Part shown: piece by piece, positions 17,329 through 25,955 of the stretch
Numbering within the stretch: position 1 is the first letter of the stretch
Layout: the number at the start of each line of letters is the position of its first letter
DNA from: CAYUZU01 sp964448675
GTDB lineage: Bacteria; Planctomycetota; Phycisphaerae; UBA1845; Fen-1342
Length of the DNA stretch: 64,000 bases
NCBI GenBank assembly: GCA_964448675.1
Contig: CAYUZU010000006.1
Coordinates: forward strand, 181,214 to 245,213
Direction: 5' to 3'
Notes under the pieces: generated by a model
Seen by the model: the letters and a program-made list of their open reading frames with translations, nothing else
Told to the model about the DNA's origin: nothing
The model's database searches: none
Made by a program: the position numbers and the translations under genes

Positions 17329-18753
17329 GTGATCAAGCTCACACTGGCGGAAGTGATCGAGGCGATGGGGGCGCGGCCCTGGGGGGCGGTGCCGACGATC
17401 AGCGTGGGGGGGGTGTCGACCGATTCGCGCAGTGTGACCGCATCGGATCTGTTCTTCGCGATCAGCGGGCCGCGGTTTGACGGGCATGACTTCGTGCCGG
17501 CCGCGCTCGCGGGTGGGGCCGTGGCGGCGGTCGTGGCGGCGGAGCGGGCCCAGCAGGTGGCCGACCAGCTGCGCGAGGCGAATTCGCCACAGTTGCGCAA
17601 CGCGATCCTGATCCAGGTGGATGACACGATCGCGGCGCTGGGGCGGCTGGCGGCGTACCATCGCGACCAGCTCTCGGCCGAGGTCATCGCGGTGGTCGGC
17701 AGCAACGGCAAGACCACCACCAAGGCGATGATTCACCATATTCTCGGCGGGCGGCTGCGCGGCCGGTGCTCGCACAAGAGCTACAACAACGAGATCGGCG
17801 TGCCGCTGACGCTGTTGTCGGCCGAAGGGGGCGACGAATACCTCGTGGTCGAGATCGGCACCAACGCACCGGGCGAGGTGGCGGCGCTGGGGCAGATCGT
17901 GCGGCCGGACTCGGTCGTGATCACCTGCATCGGCGAAGAGCATCTGGAGAAGCTGGAGAGCCTGGACGGCGCGGCGCGGGAGGAATGCTCGATCCTCAGC
18001 ACGCTGGCCGGCAAGGGCTTCGCGGCGGTCAATGTCGAGAACCCGATCGTGCAGCAGTACCTGCCGAGCGAGGGGTTGCACGTGGCGACGTTCGGCCGCA
18101 ACGCCGACGCCGATGTGCGCTTGACCGAGCCGACGTACGAGAAGCCGTGGTTGCGGTTTACGCTGAACGAGCGGTTCGCGTTTCGGCTGCGGCTGGCCGG
18201 AGAGCACAACGCGGTGAATGCGGCGGGGGCGGTGACGGTCGCGCGGCGGTTCGGGCTGGACTATGCGGAGGCGGCCGCCCGGCTGGAGAGCTTCGTGCCG
18301 CCGCCGATGCGGAACGAGCTGGTCGAGATCGCCGGGGTGACGATTCTCAACGACGCGTACAACGCGAATCCGCAGAGTGCCGAGGCCGCGATCGAGGTGC
18401 TCGAGCAGATGCCGTGCCAGGGCAAGCGGATCGTGGTGTTCGGCGAGATGCGCGAGCTGGGGCCGCATTCGGCGCGGCTGCACCGGCGCGTGGCGGAGCG
18501 CCTGCGCCGCGGCAACGTGCAGCAGGTGATCCTGGTGGGTGCGGCGACCGAACCGATGCACGCGGCGTTGTCGGAGGGGGCGCTCTTCGGCCCGAACGTC
18601 GATCGCTGCGCGAACGTGGACGATTGCCTGGCGCGGCTGGCGGCGAGCGTGCAGGCGGGCGATGTGGTGTTGCTCAAGGCCTCGCGGGCGGTTGAGCTCG
18701 ACAAGCTGGTCGAGCCGCTGCGCGAGCGGCTCAAGGCGACGCCGGTGCGTTGA
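17329..18753 (+). CDS. murF: UDP-MurNAc-tripeptide:D-Ala-D-Ala ligase MurF
   Basis: This encodes 474 residues. It adds D-Ala-D-Ala to complete the UDP-MurNAc pentapeptide. It has the N-terminal MurF domain (VSTDSRSV, LFFAISGPRFDGHDF), the P-loop SNGKTTTK (Ser125 onward), SYNNEIGVPLTLL, the adenine-binding GEHNAVNA, and NDAYNANPQS, which is diagnostic of MurF. It starts at GTG 17329, three bases after the murE stop, so translation is probably coupled. A 116-base gap then precedes mraY. Confidence 0.96.
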   Translation: MIKLTLAEVIEAMGARPWGAVPTISVGGVSTDSRSVTASDLFFAISGPRFDGHDFVPAALAGGAVAAVVAAERAQQVADQLREANSPQLRNAILIQVDDTIAALGRLAAYHRDQLSAEVIAVVGSNGKTTTKAMIHHILGGRLRGRCSHKSYNNEIGVPLTLLSAEGGDEYLVVEIGTNAPGEVAALGQIVRPDSVVITCIGEEHLEKLESLDGAAREECSILSTLAGKGFAAVNVENPIVQQYLPSEGLHVATFGRNADADVRLTEPTYEKPWLRFTLNERFAFRLRLAGEHNAVNAAGAVTVARRFGLDYAEAAARLESFVPPPMRNELVEIAGVTILNDAYNANPQSAEAAIEVLEQMPCQGKRIVVFGEMRELGPHSARLHRRVAERLRRGNVQQVILVGAATEPMHAALSEGALFGPNVDRCANVDDCLARLAASVQAGDVVLLKASRAVELDKLVEPLRERLKATPVR

Positions 18754-18759
18754 TGAGCG

Positions 18760-18775
18760 CGGCCGCCGGCGGCCG
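18760..18775. repeat. Perfect 16-bp GC palindrome in the murF-mraY gap
   Basis: CGGCCGCC followed by its reverse complement forms a perfect 16-bp palindrome just after the murF stop. With no unpaired loop base it may be a protein-binding site rather than an RNA hairpin, or a chance product of high GC. Confidence 0.35.
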
Positions 18776-18869
18776 TGATCGGAACGACGTGTAACCAGGA
18801 CGGCGTCGCGACAGCGCGACCGGCACGGACGCCGGGCGTGAAGCGGCGGCGTAGAGAATACTTCGGCCC

Positions 18870-20018
18870 ATGCTGTATCACTTTTTCTTCTGGCTCACGG
18901 AAGGGAACACGGCATACGCCTATGGCAGCCCGTGGTTTCGGGCGGTGGTGGCGGTGCTGGTGGCGTTTCTGATCGTCTGGGCCGCCGGTCCGCGCGTTAT
19001 CCGCATGCTGGTGTCGTGGAAGCTCGGGGATCGGCCGGAGTTCGATCACGAGGCGCTGAACCGGGCCACGCGCGCCAAGGAGAACACGCCGACGATGGGC
19101 GGGTTGCTGATCGCGCTGGCGATTGCGCTGACCGTGGTGCTGCTGGCAGACCTGGGCAATTTCTACATTCACCTCGGCCTGGTGTGCCTGGTGTGGCTGG
19201 CGGGACTGGGTGCGATCGACGACTATCTGAAGCTGACGGCCGGGCGGCGCGAGGGCAGCCGGGACGGCCTGCGCATGTGGGAGAAGCTGGTCTTCCAGGT
19301 GGCGCTGGGTGTGCTGCTGGCGATCTTCATCTACCGCGCGGGGCAGACCTACCTCGAGGAGGGCCGCTGGTTCGAGGTCGAGGCCCATTACAGCCCGAAC
19401 TACAACGTGCTGAACATCCCATTCTACAAGTACCCCGTCACCACGCTCAGCGTGCCGGCGTTCTACATCATCTCGGTCATTGTCATCGCCGGCACGTCCA
19501 ATGCCGTGAACCTCACCGACGGGATGGACGGCCTGGCCAGCGGCTGCATGGCAATGACGGCGTTCTCGTTCATGGTGCTGGCGACGGTGATCGGTGATCA
19601 CGAGCTGGCGAGTCGGCTGGGTTTCAACGACATTCGCGGTGCGGGCGAGCTCGCGGTCGTCTGTGGGGCCGTGGTGGGGGCTTGCCTGGGATTCCTGTGG
19701 TACAACGCCTACCCGGCCCAGGTGTTCATGGGGGACACGGGGGCGCTGCCGCTGGGCGGGTTGATGGGCTATGTCGCGATCGTCACGCGGCTCGAGCTCT
19801 GGCTGTTCATTGTGGGTGGGGTGTTCGTCATCGAGGCGATTTCGGTGATCCTGCAGATCTTCAATTACAAGATGACCGGCCGGCGGCTGTTCCGCTGCGC
19901 GCCGATCCATCACCATTACCACCTGGGCGGCCTCAGCGAGACACAGGTCGTCATGCGATTCTGGTTGTTGTCGGCCCTGTTCGCCGCGTTCGCCCTGACC
20001 ACGATCAAGCTGCGCTGA
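18870..20018 (+). CDS. mraY: Phospho-MurNAc-pentapeptide transferase MraY
   Basis: This encodes 382 residues, an integral membrane enzyme with about ten helices. It transfers phospho-MurNAc-pentapeptide to undecaprenyl phosphate, making lipid I. Diagnostic motifs are KENTPTMGG, the first Asp pair in GAIDDYLKL, NAVNLTDGMDGLASG, the FMGDTGALPLGG loop, and the C-terminal histidine motif APIHHHYHLGG. In many clusters murD follows; here ftsW follows directly, 20 bases later. The gene is preceded by a 116-base gap with a GC palindrome. Confidence 0.97.
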   Translation: MLYHFFFWLTEGNTAYAYGSPWFRAVVAVLVAFLIVWAAGPRVIRMLVSWKLGDRPEFDHEALNRATRAKENTPTMGGLLIALAIALTVVLLADLGNFYIHLGLVCLVWLAGLGAIDDYLKLTAGRREGSRDGLRMWEKLVFQVALGVLLAIFIYRAGQTYLEEGRWFEVEAHYSPNYNVLNIPFYKYPVTTLSVPAFYIISVIVIAGTSNAVNLTDGMDGLASGCMAMTAFSFMVLATVIGDHELASRLGFNDIRGAGELAVVCGAVVGACLGFLWYNAYPAQVFMGDTGALPLGGLMGYVAIVTRLELWLFIVGGVFVIEAISVILQIFNYKMTGRRLFRCAPIHHHYHLGGLSETQVVMRFWLLSALFAAFALTTIKLR

Positions 20019-20038
20019 GCACACGGAGGTGCCGAGCC

Positions 20039-21346
20039 TTGAGCACTTGCCACACCACGCCGCTGGAGATCGAGACCGAGCGATCGCTGTACGACAGCCC
20101 GCTCGTGTTCGTCGCCGGCCTGCTCATGACGCTCGGCGTCGCGATGGTGTATTCGGCGAGCGTGACGGTCCAAGGCTCGGCGTTCGATTGGGACCACTGG
20201 TGGAACACGCCGTTGCGGCAGGCGGTGTTCGCCATCGCGGGTTTCGTGGTGATGGTCGCCGCCGCCCATGTCGATTATCGCATGTTCGCCTGGCACAAGC
20301 GGCACGACGGCTGGCGGGCCGGCCTGTTGTGGCTGCTCGTGTTCGGGCTGCTCGTGGCGGTGCTGGTGCCCGGCATCGGGCGGCAGGCGCTCGGTGCGCG
20401 GCGCGCGATCGTGATTCCCGGGCTGGCCTTCGGGTTTCAGCCCTCGGAGCTGGCCAAGGTGATCCTGGTGGTGTGGCTGGCGGCGCTGTTGTCACGGCCG
20501 GCGGCGACCGCCGCGCGATCGCGCCGCTACCCGCTGCTGCGGCAGCGTGACGCGGACCATGCGCCGTCCTGGTGGTCGGGGTTGCGGCGTGGCCGCGGGG
20601 CCGAGGCAACGCCGTATCATGACATCCGCGATTTCCGCACCGGCTATGCCCCGGCGGTGCTGTCCTGCGCGGCGCTCATTGGCCTGACCGCGATCGAGGA
20701 TTTCGGCACGGCGGCGCTGATGGGCGCCGTGATGATCGCGCTGCTGCTGGTGGCGGGGGCGCGCTGGATGCACCTGGGGCTGACCGGCCTGCTGGCGGCC
20801 GTGGCCGGCGCTGCGCTCATTCTCGTCAAGCCGCACCGTGTCCAGCGCATCGTGACCTGGTGGTCGGAAGCGCCGGACGCGGCGGATGCCGGCTACCAGA
20901 TCAACCAGGCGATGCTGGCGATCGGTTCGGGTGGCTGGTGGGGCCGCGGCCTCGGTGCCGGGGTGCGCAAATACGGCTATCTGCCGCAGGACCACAATGA
21001 CTTCATCCTGGCGATCATCTGCGAGGAACTGGGGGTTATCGGCGGTCTGGTCGTGATCGGCCTGTTCATGGTTTTCGTGATTCGCGGTTGGCGCCTGGCA
21101 CGCGGGGCGCCGGACCGCTTCGGGCAGCTGCTCGCCGTCGGCCTGACGCTGATGATCGGCCTGCAGGCCGCGTTCAACATCGGCGTCGTCACCAACAGCG
21201 TTCCGACCAAGGGCATCTCGCTGCCGTTCGTGTCGGCGGGCGGATCGGGCGTGATCTTCCTCGGGCTGGCGGCGGGGCTGCTGGCGTCGGTGGCGCGCCA
21301 TGGGCCACATCATGATGCGCAAGCAACGGACTGTCAGAGAATTTAG
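20039..21346 (+). CDS. ftsW: Lipid II polymerase FtsW
   Basis: This encodes 435 residues of the SEDS family, with ten predicted helices. It polymerises lipid II into septal glycan strands with FtsI. The family features are MVYSAS, the HVDYRMFAWHK loop, GARRAIVIPGLAFGFQPSELAKV, GYQINQAMLAIGSGGWWGRGLG, YLPQDHNDFILAIICEELGVIGG and NSVPTKGISLPFVSAGGSG. The likely start is TTG 20039 with GGAGG nine bases before it; no suitable ATG exists nearby. An extra stretch of about 55 mostly polar residues (about 155-210, between SRPAATAARSRR and DIRDFRTGY) enlarges one cytoplasmic loop. It is the last peptidoglycan gene of the cluster. Confidence 0.94.
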   Translation: MSTCHTTPLEIETERSLYDSPLVFVAGLLMTLGVAMVYSASVTVQGSAFDWDHWWNTPLRQAVFAIAGFVVMVAAAHVDYRMFAWHKRHDGWRAGLLWLLVFGLLVAVLVPGIGRQALGARRAIVIPGLAFGFQPSELAKVILVVWLAALLSRPAATAARSRRYPLLRQRDADHAPSWWSGLRRGRGAEATPYHDIRDFRTGYAPAVLSCAALIGLTAIEDFGTAALMGAVMIALLLVAGARWMHLGLTGLLAAVAGAALILVKPHRVQRIVTWWSEAPDAADAGYQINQAMLAIGSGGWWGRGLGAGVRKYGYLPQDHNDFILAIICEELGVIGGLVVIGLFMVFVIRGWRLARGAPDRFGQLLAVGLTLMIGLQAAFNIGVVTNSVPTKGISLPFVSAGGSGVIFLGLAAGLLASVARHGPHHDAQATDCQRI

Positions 21347-21426
21347 TCTGGCCCTTGCCGGCCGCTAACAGTATCCTGACGCGCCGAGGGTTCACTGGCG
21401 CGTGTGGGCCTACAAGGAGCGCGGTC

Positions 21427-22524
21427 TTGCGTATTGCATATGGCGTGTTCGGTTATGGGCGGGGCCATGCGACCCGCACCGCGTCCATCCTTCCCGACCT
21501 GCGCCAGCGGCATGAGGTGCAGGTGTTCGCCGGCGGCGACGCCTACGACCAGTTGTCGCCCGAGTATCCCGTCGTTCGCGTCCCGACGCTCGGCTATGGT
21601 TACGACAAGCAGGGCCGCCTGACCACGCTGCTCACCTTCAAGAAGAACCTCTGGCACATCCTGGAGATGACCTTCGGCGGGCCGGAGTACCAGCAGGTGC
21701 GCGACGCGCTGGCCGACTTCCGCCCGGACGTGGTGATCTCGGACGCCGAGCCGTTCATCCACCGCGCCGCGCGCCATTTGAAGATCCCGCGCATCGGGTT
21801 CGACCACTTCGGCGTGATGGTGTACTGCCGGCCGCGCATCCCGCTGCGCGACCGCATCAAGAGCCGGCGCGACGTGCTGGTGTATCGTTTCCTCATGGGG
21901 CGGCCCGAGCGGATCATCGTCTCGAGCTTCTACGATGCGAAGCCGCGCTGGGATCGCGTGCGGGTGATCGGCCCGCTGCTGCGTGACGAAGTGCTCAACG
22001 CCCACCCGACCCGCGGCGACTATCTGCTGGCCTACTTCAACAAGGGCGAGCACCTGTTCATCCCCCGTGTCGAGCAGGCCCTCCGCGAATCCGACATGCC
22101 GGTACGTGTCTACGGCACGCCGCGGCGCGGCACCGAGGGCAACCTCACGTTCAAGTCGCCGAGCAACATGCCGTTCGTCGAGGACATGGCCGGCTGCCGG
22201 GCGATCGTGAGCACGGCGGGCAATCAGCTCGTCGGCGAGGCGGTGCAACTTGGCAAACCGATGCTGGTGATGCCGGAAGCCTCGGTCGAGCAGCGACTCA
22301 ACGCGTCGTCGCTGGCGGAGCGCGGCTTCGGCATGCAGACGACGTTTGACGAGTTCGACGCCGGCGTCCTGCGGACGTTCCTGGCGAACGAAGCGGTGTA
22401 CGTTGACAACATCCGCCGGTCGGTGCGCAACGGGCGCGAGGAGGCGGTGGCCACGATCGAGCAGTTCATTCACGAGCTGGTCGGCCCCGCGCCGACGGCG
22501 CAGGTCCCCCAACCAATCGCATGA
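21427..22524 (+). CDS. Glycosyltransferase family protein (GT-B, GxGRGH type)
   Basis: This encodes 365 residues. The start is TTG 21427, giving MRIAYGVFGYGRGHATR with AAGGAG seven bases upstream. The N-terminal GYGRGHATRT motif, VVISDAEPFIHRAAR and the C-terminal nucleotide-sugar region (STAGNQLVGEAVQLGKPMLVMP) place it in the GT-B fold near the MurG/UGT group; this subfamily acts on unknown acceptors. It is not MurG, which has a GGTGGH motif. It follows ftsW and overlaps the radical SAM gene by four bases, so they are translated together. A role in a cell-surface glycolipid or glycan is plausible but unproven. Confidence 0.8.
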   Translation: MRIAYGVFGYGRGHATRTASILPDLRQRHEVQVFAGGDAYDQLSPEYPVVRVPTLGYGYDKQGRLTTLLTFKKNLWHILEMTFGGPEYQQVRDALADFRPDVVISDAEPFIHRAARHLKIPRIGFDHFGVMVYCRPRIPLRDRIKSRRDVLVYRFLMGRPERIIVSSFYDAKPRWDRVRVIGPLLRDEVLNAHPTRGDYLLAYFNKGEHLFIPRVEQALRESDMPVRVYGTPRRGTEGNLTFKSPSNMPFVEDMAGCRAIVSTAGNQLVGEAVQLGKPMLVMPEASVEQRLNASSLAERGFGMQTTFDEFDAGVLRTFLANEAVYVDNIRRSVRNGREEAVATIEQFIHELVGPAPTAQVPQPIA

Positions 22525-23591
22525 GACCGCTGGCCTGGGTTCATTCCGTCGTGCGCAACCGGCGCGGTGGCGTGCCCCGTCCCTCGTGGTGCACCTACCT
22601 CGTGACCTATCGCTGCAATGCCCGCTGCCAGATGTGCGACTCGTGGCAGATCGACGGCGGGCGCGAACTCACCCCGCGCGAGGTCGGGCTGGTCTTCTCC
22701 AAGATCGGCCGGCTCGACGTGGTGCGCCTCAGTGGCGGCGAGCCGTTTCTGCGCAAGGATCTGCTCGACATCGCCGAGGAGGTCATGGCGGTGTCAGGCC
22801 CGCGCGTGCTGCACATCACCACCAACGGCTCGTTCCCGGAGCGGACGTTCGAGCTGGTCCGGCGATTCTCGCGACCACGGCGGCTGCGGCTGATGGTGTC
22901 GTTCGACGGCCTGGAACAGGAGCACGACGCGAATCGCGGCCGGCACGTGACCTTCGCCCGGGCGCTGGAGACCGTCCGTGGCCTGGCGGATCTGCGCGAA
23001 TCGCACGGGGTGGCGGTCTCCGCCAACCACACGGTGATCTCGGAACAATCGCTGGCGGACAACGCCGGTTTGCGCGACAAGCTCGCCGCGCTCGACGTCG
23101 AGGTGCACTCGGTGCTGGCCTATGCCGACTCGGCGATGTACGGGGCGGCGGCCCACGGCGACAAGGCCGAGCACCTGATTGTGCCGGTCGGCTATCCGCT
23201 GCACCCCAAGCTCAACGGGGCCGACGTAGAGGGCTTCGTCGAGCGCGAATTGCGCGACGTGGCGCACTACCGCAGCTTCATCCTGCGCCGTGGCAAGCGC
23301 TATTACTTGCGCGGCCTGCTGGAGCGTCTGCGCGGCAAACCGCACCCGCAGCCCCAGCCGCGCTGCGTCGCGCTGCGCAGTCACATCCGTCTGCTTCCCG
23401 ACGGCAGCGTGCCCGTGTGCCAGTTCAACACGCAGACGGTCGGCAACCTGTTGCGCGAGTCCTTCGGTTCGGTCTGGCACAACGGCACCAGCGCGGGGGC
23501 GCGGGACTGGGTCGATCGCTGCCCGGGCTGCTGGGCCGAGTGCGAAGTCATCCCCAACGCCCTGTATTCCGGCGACATCCTGCGCGGCTAG
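22521..23591 (+). CDS. Radical SAM/SPASM domain protein
   Basis: This encodes 356 residues. The radical SAM cluster motif is CNARCQMC (Cys32, Cys36, Cys39), followed by a GGEPFLRKD SAM-binding loop and a TIM-barrel-like middle. The C-terminal third is SPASM-like: Cys residues in RCVALR, PVCQFNTQTVGNL and RCPGCWAECE can hold an auxiliary iron-sulfur cluster, and FGSVWHNG is typical. Such enzymes modify peptides, proteins or small molecules through a 5-prime-deoxyadenosyl radical; no precursor peptide gene is visible beside it. Its ATG overlaps the TGA of the glycosyltransferase gene, implying coupled expression and perhaps a shared product. The substrate is unknown. Confidence 0.85.
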   Translation: MRPLAWVHSVVRNRRGGVPRPSWCTYLVTYRCNARCQMCDSWQIDGGRELTPREVGLVFSKIGRLDVVRLSGGEPFLRKDLLDIAEEVMAVSGPRVLHITTNGSFPERTFELVRRFSRPRRLRLMVSFDGLEQEHDANRGRHVTFARALETVRGLADLRESHGVAVSANHTVISEQSLADNAGLRDKLAALDVEVHSVLAYADSAMYGAAAHGDKAEHLIVPVGYPLHPKLNGADVEGFVERELRDVAHYRSFILRRGKRYYLRGLLERLRGKPHPQPQPRCVALRSHIRLLPDGSVPVCQFNTQTVGNLLRESFGSVWHNGTSAGARDWVDRCPGCWAECEVIPNALYSGDILRG

Positions 23592-23712
23592 GCGCGGCGC
23601 GGCCGGCACGTTTCGCTTGCCCTCGGTGGCGGGTGTGGTCTAAGCTGGTGGCGTGTGATCCGGCCGGTCCGCCCGGCGACCGGTGCATGTCCTACCCGTT
23701 CGAGGTGCACAG

Positions 23713-24843
23713 ATGAACGAGATGCCGCATTCGATCGTGCCACTGCTGGAGAAGATGGAGGAACTGGGGGCCAGCGACCTGCACCTCAAGACCGGCGTTC
23801 CCCCCGCCTATCGCATCGCCGGCGACCTGCGCCGCACCAGCCTGCCGAGCATCGAGGTGAACTCGCGCGTGATCGAACGACTGATGGGCCCCCTCATCCC
23901 CGAGACCCGCAAGCATATTTTCGATGAGAAGGGCGGGCTCGACTTCGCCTATCACCTGCCCAACGGCGACCGCTTCCGCATCAACATCATGCGCTCCTGC
24001 GACCAGATGCACGCCGCGATCCGCCGGGTGAAGGGGGCGATCCCCAGCTTCGAGGAACTCCGCCTGCCGCCGATCTACAAGAAGCTGGCCGAGGAGACTT
24101 ACGAGGGCATCATCATCGTCTGCGGCGTGACGGGTTGTGGCAAGAGCACGACACAGGCCGCGATGATTGACTGGATCAACGCCAACCAGCCGGTCAACAT
24201 CATCAGCATCGAGGACCCTATCGAGTACACTTTTCATCCCAAGAAGGCGATCGTCAGCCAGCGCGAAATCGGTCTGGATGTGCACCAGTTCGCCGACGCG
24301 CTGCGCGGTGCGGTGCGCCAGGACCCGGATCTGATCTTCATCGGCGAGATGCGCGACCGCGAGACGCTGCTGGCGGCGCTGCAGGCGGCCGAGACGGGCC
24401 ACCTCGTGTTCTGCACGCTGCACACGGCCGACACGATGCAGGCCCTGGGTCGCATCCTCGAGTTCTTTCCGCCGGACCAGCACGATTTCATCCGCAGCTC
24501 GCTGGCCAACAGCCTGCGGGCGATTTGTGCGCAGCGGCTGGTGCCCGCGATCGACGAGAAGATCTCGCGCGTGCCGGCGACGGAAGTGCTGCTGGGCGAA
24601 TCGATCGTCAAGGAGAAGATTCGCGAGGGGGAGGACGCCGATCTGCCGGAGATCATCCTCGGCAGCAAGGAAAGCGGCATGCGCAACTTCACCATGTCGC
24701 TGGCCGAGCTGATCGAGGAGGGCCTGGTCTATACCGACGTCGCGATGGAATACGCGCCGAACCGCGAAGCCCTCAAGAGCAGCCTGACCGGGATCAAGTC
24801 ATCGGCCCAGACGCTGGTGCATCGCGTCAAGCGCGGCGGTTGA
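23713..24843 (+). CDS. pilT: PilT-type ATPase (type IV pilus retraction/GspE family)
   Basis: This encodes 376 residues. It is a hexameric secretion-type ATPase of the PilT/PilU group that powers pilus retraction. The N-terminal domain includes SDLHLKTGVPP; the Walker A is GVTGCGKST (138-146). The Asp box (SIEDPIEYTF), Walker B (PDLIFIGEMRD) and His box (LVFCTLHTADT) are all intact. A conserved AIRRVKGAIPSFEEL precedes the core. The start at 23713 is used because the preceding eight to ten codons have no ribosome site of their own and GAGGTG lies just upstream. No pilin or other pilus genes are in the window. It could be PilT or the PilU paralogue. Confidence 0.88.
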   Translation: MNEMPHSIVPLLEKMEELGASDLHLKTGVPPAYRIAGDLRRTSLPSIEVNSRVIERLMGPLIPETRKHIFDEKGGLDFAYHLPNGDRFRINIMRSCDQMHAAIRRVKGAIPSFEELRLPPIYKKLAEETYEGIIIVCGVTGCGKSTTQAAMIDWINANQPVNIISIEDPIEYTFHPKKAIVSQREIGLDVHQFADALRGAVRQDPDLIFIGEMRDRETLLAALQAAETGHLVFCTLHTADTMQALGRILEFFPPDQHDFIRSSLANSLRAICAQRLVPAIDEKISRVPATEVLLGESIVKEKIREGEDADLPEIILGSKESGMRNFTMSLAELIEEGLVYTDVAMEYAPNREALKSSLTGIKSSAQTLVHRVKRGG

Positions 24844-24978
24844 CATGCCGCGCCGATGCGCTGCGCCGGGATGGGGCGCCGCCTGCGGCGGAGGGTCCGG
24901 CTTTCGCCGTCACCTGACAGAATTCGTCCGGCCTGTCGTGGATGGCTGTGAGCAGCGCTACGCGCTCGATCACGACCG

Positions 24979-25016
24979 GCTGGTTACTGACAACTGATGA
25001 CTGACGACTGACCGCC
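24979..25016 (+). repeat. Short CTGA-type direct repeats before the TauE gene
   Basis: Four or five degenerate 7-9 base units of the form ACTGACAACTGATGACTGAC lie in tandem and end three bases before the TauE start codon. A related cluster occurs at 141-188 with the same ending GACTGACCGCC. The motif leaves little room for a normal ribosome site ahead of the gene. Confidence 0.5.
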
Positions 25017-25018
25017 CA

Positions 25019-25834
25019 ATGCCCCCACTCTTCCCCGACTGGCCGACGTTCGCGCTCTGTGCCCTGATCATGGCGGCGGCGCAGCTCATTTACGCCACGG
25101 TCGGTTTCGGGGCCGGCATGTTCTCGGTCGCGCTGCTCGCGCTGGTGCTGCCGGACCTCGCACCGGCGGTCGCGACGTTGATGGTGCTTACGTTCGTCAC
25201 CGAGGTGTGGGTGCTGGCGCACAGCTGGCGCCAGGCGCGCGGCCGTCTGCTGATCGGCCTGCTGCCGACCATGGCCCTGGGCTTGTGGCTGGGTACGCAC
25301 GTGCTCGCGACGGCCGACGTCAGTGGGCTCAAGAGAGGCCTGGGTTTTGTCGTCGCCGCGGCGGGTGCTTGGTTTCTGTTTCAGCACCAGCGCGCCGGTC
25401 GCGCGCCGACCTACCCGGCCGCCGACGAGCCGCGACCCGAGCCAGCATCGCCCGTCACGGCGCGGCGCCGCCGCGGCTGGTCGGCACTGCCCGCGGGGCT
25501 GGTGTCCGGCGTGCTGGCGGGGATGTTCGGCACGGGCGGACCGCCGGTGATCGTGTTCCTGCGGGCGTACGGCCTGGACAAGGGCGCGTTTCGTGCGACG
25601 ATCCTGTGGTACTTCCTGATCATGAGCCTGGTGCGGGCGGTGACCTACACGCGCGAGGGATTGCTGACGACCGCTGAGCTGTATGCGGCGTTGTGGCTAC
25701 TGCCGGCGTCGCTGATCGGCATGGGGTTGGGGATGGTGGTGCACCACCGCGTGTCGGAGCGGCAGTTCTCGCTGGCGGTGGCGGTGCTGCTCGTGCTGCT
25801 GGGGGTGCTGCTGGTAGTGGGGGTGGGCCGCTGA
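25019..25834 (+). CDS. TauE/SafE family transporter
   Basis: This encodes 271 residues with about eight hydrophobic helices in two halves, as in the TauE/SafE (DUF81) family of sulfite and organic anion exporters. The first half has YATVGFGAGMFSVALLALVLPD, the second the matching SGVLAGMFGTGGPPVIVFL; these paired glycine-rich repeats are the family signature. A hydrophilic linker of about 35 residues rich in Pro and Arg joins the halves. It is transcribed alone after the pilT gene and ends 15 bases before a strong hairpin. The transported substrate is not predictable. Confidence 0.87.
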   Translation: MPPLFPDWPTFALCALIMAAAQLIYATVGFGAGMFSVALLALVLPDLAPAVATLMVLTFVTEVWVLAHSWRQARGRLLIGLLPTMALGLWLGTHVLATADVSGLKRGLGFVVAAAGAWFLFQHQRAGRAPTYPAADEPRPEPASPVTARRRRGWSALPAGLVSGVLAGMFGTGGPPVIVFLRAYGLDKGAFRATILWYFLIMSLVRAVTYTREGLLTTAELYAALWLLPASLIGMGLGMVVHHRVSERQFSLAVAVLLVLLGVLLVVGVGR

Positions 25835-25848
25835 GCGCGAAAAAAAGA

Positions 25849-25881
25849 GCCCGCCGGTGCGGAACTTGCCGACCGGCGGGC
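25849..25881 (-). terminator. Strong terminator, minus strand
   Basis: A perfect 10-bp GC stem (25849-25858 with 25872-25881) is followed on the minus strand by CTCTTTTTTT. On the plus strand it lacks a T-run, so the main direction is minus; it may also attenuate the convergent TauE transcript. Confidence 0.8.
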
Positions 25882-25931
25882 GATTTCGTTCGGCTGCGGT
25901 GACGGCAGCCACGTTCGCTGCGTCACGCAGC

Positions 25932-25955
25932 CTAGCGTTTATCACCTTGGTTCAC
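25932..25955 (-). CDS. Predicted 7-codon leader ORF
   Basis: GTG with an unusually strong Shine-Dalgarno (AGGAGG, about seven bases upstream) opens a frame of seven codons (MNQGDKR) closed by TAG. A second GTG in another frame gives a longer ORF but lies too far from the ribosome site and reads through the terminator. The real product may be the act of translation rather than the peptide. Confidence 0.35.
   Translation of the reverse strand: MNQGDKR

Noticed and set aside
25697..25945. 82-codon minus-strand ORF beginning at a second GTG
   Set aside because: It reads through the terminator and the antisense of the TauE gene; the ribosome site is better placed for the 7-codon frame.
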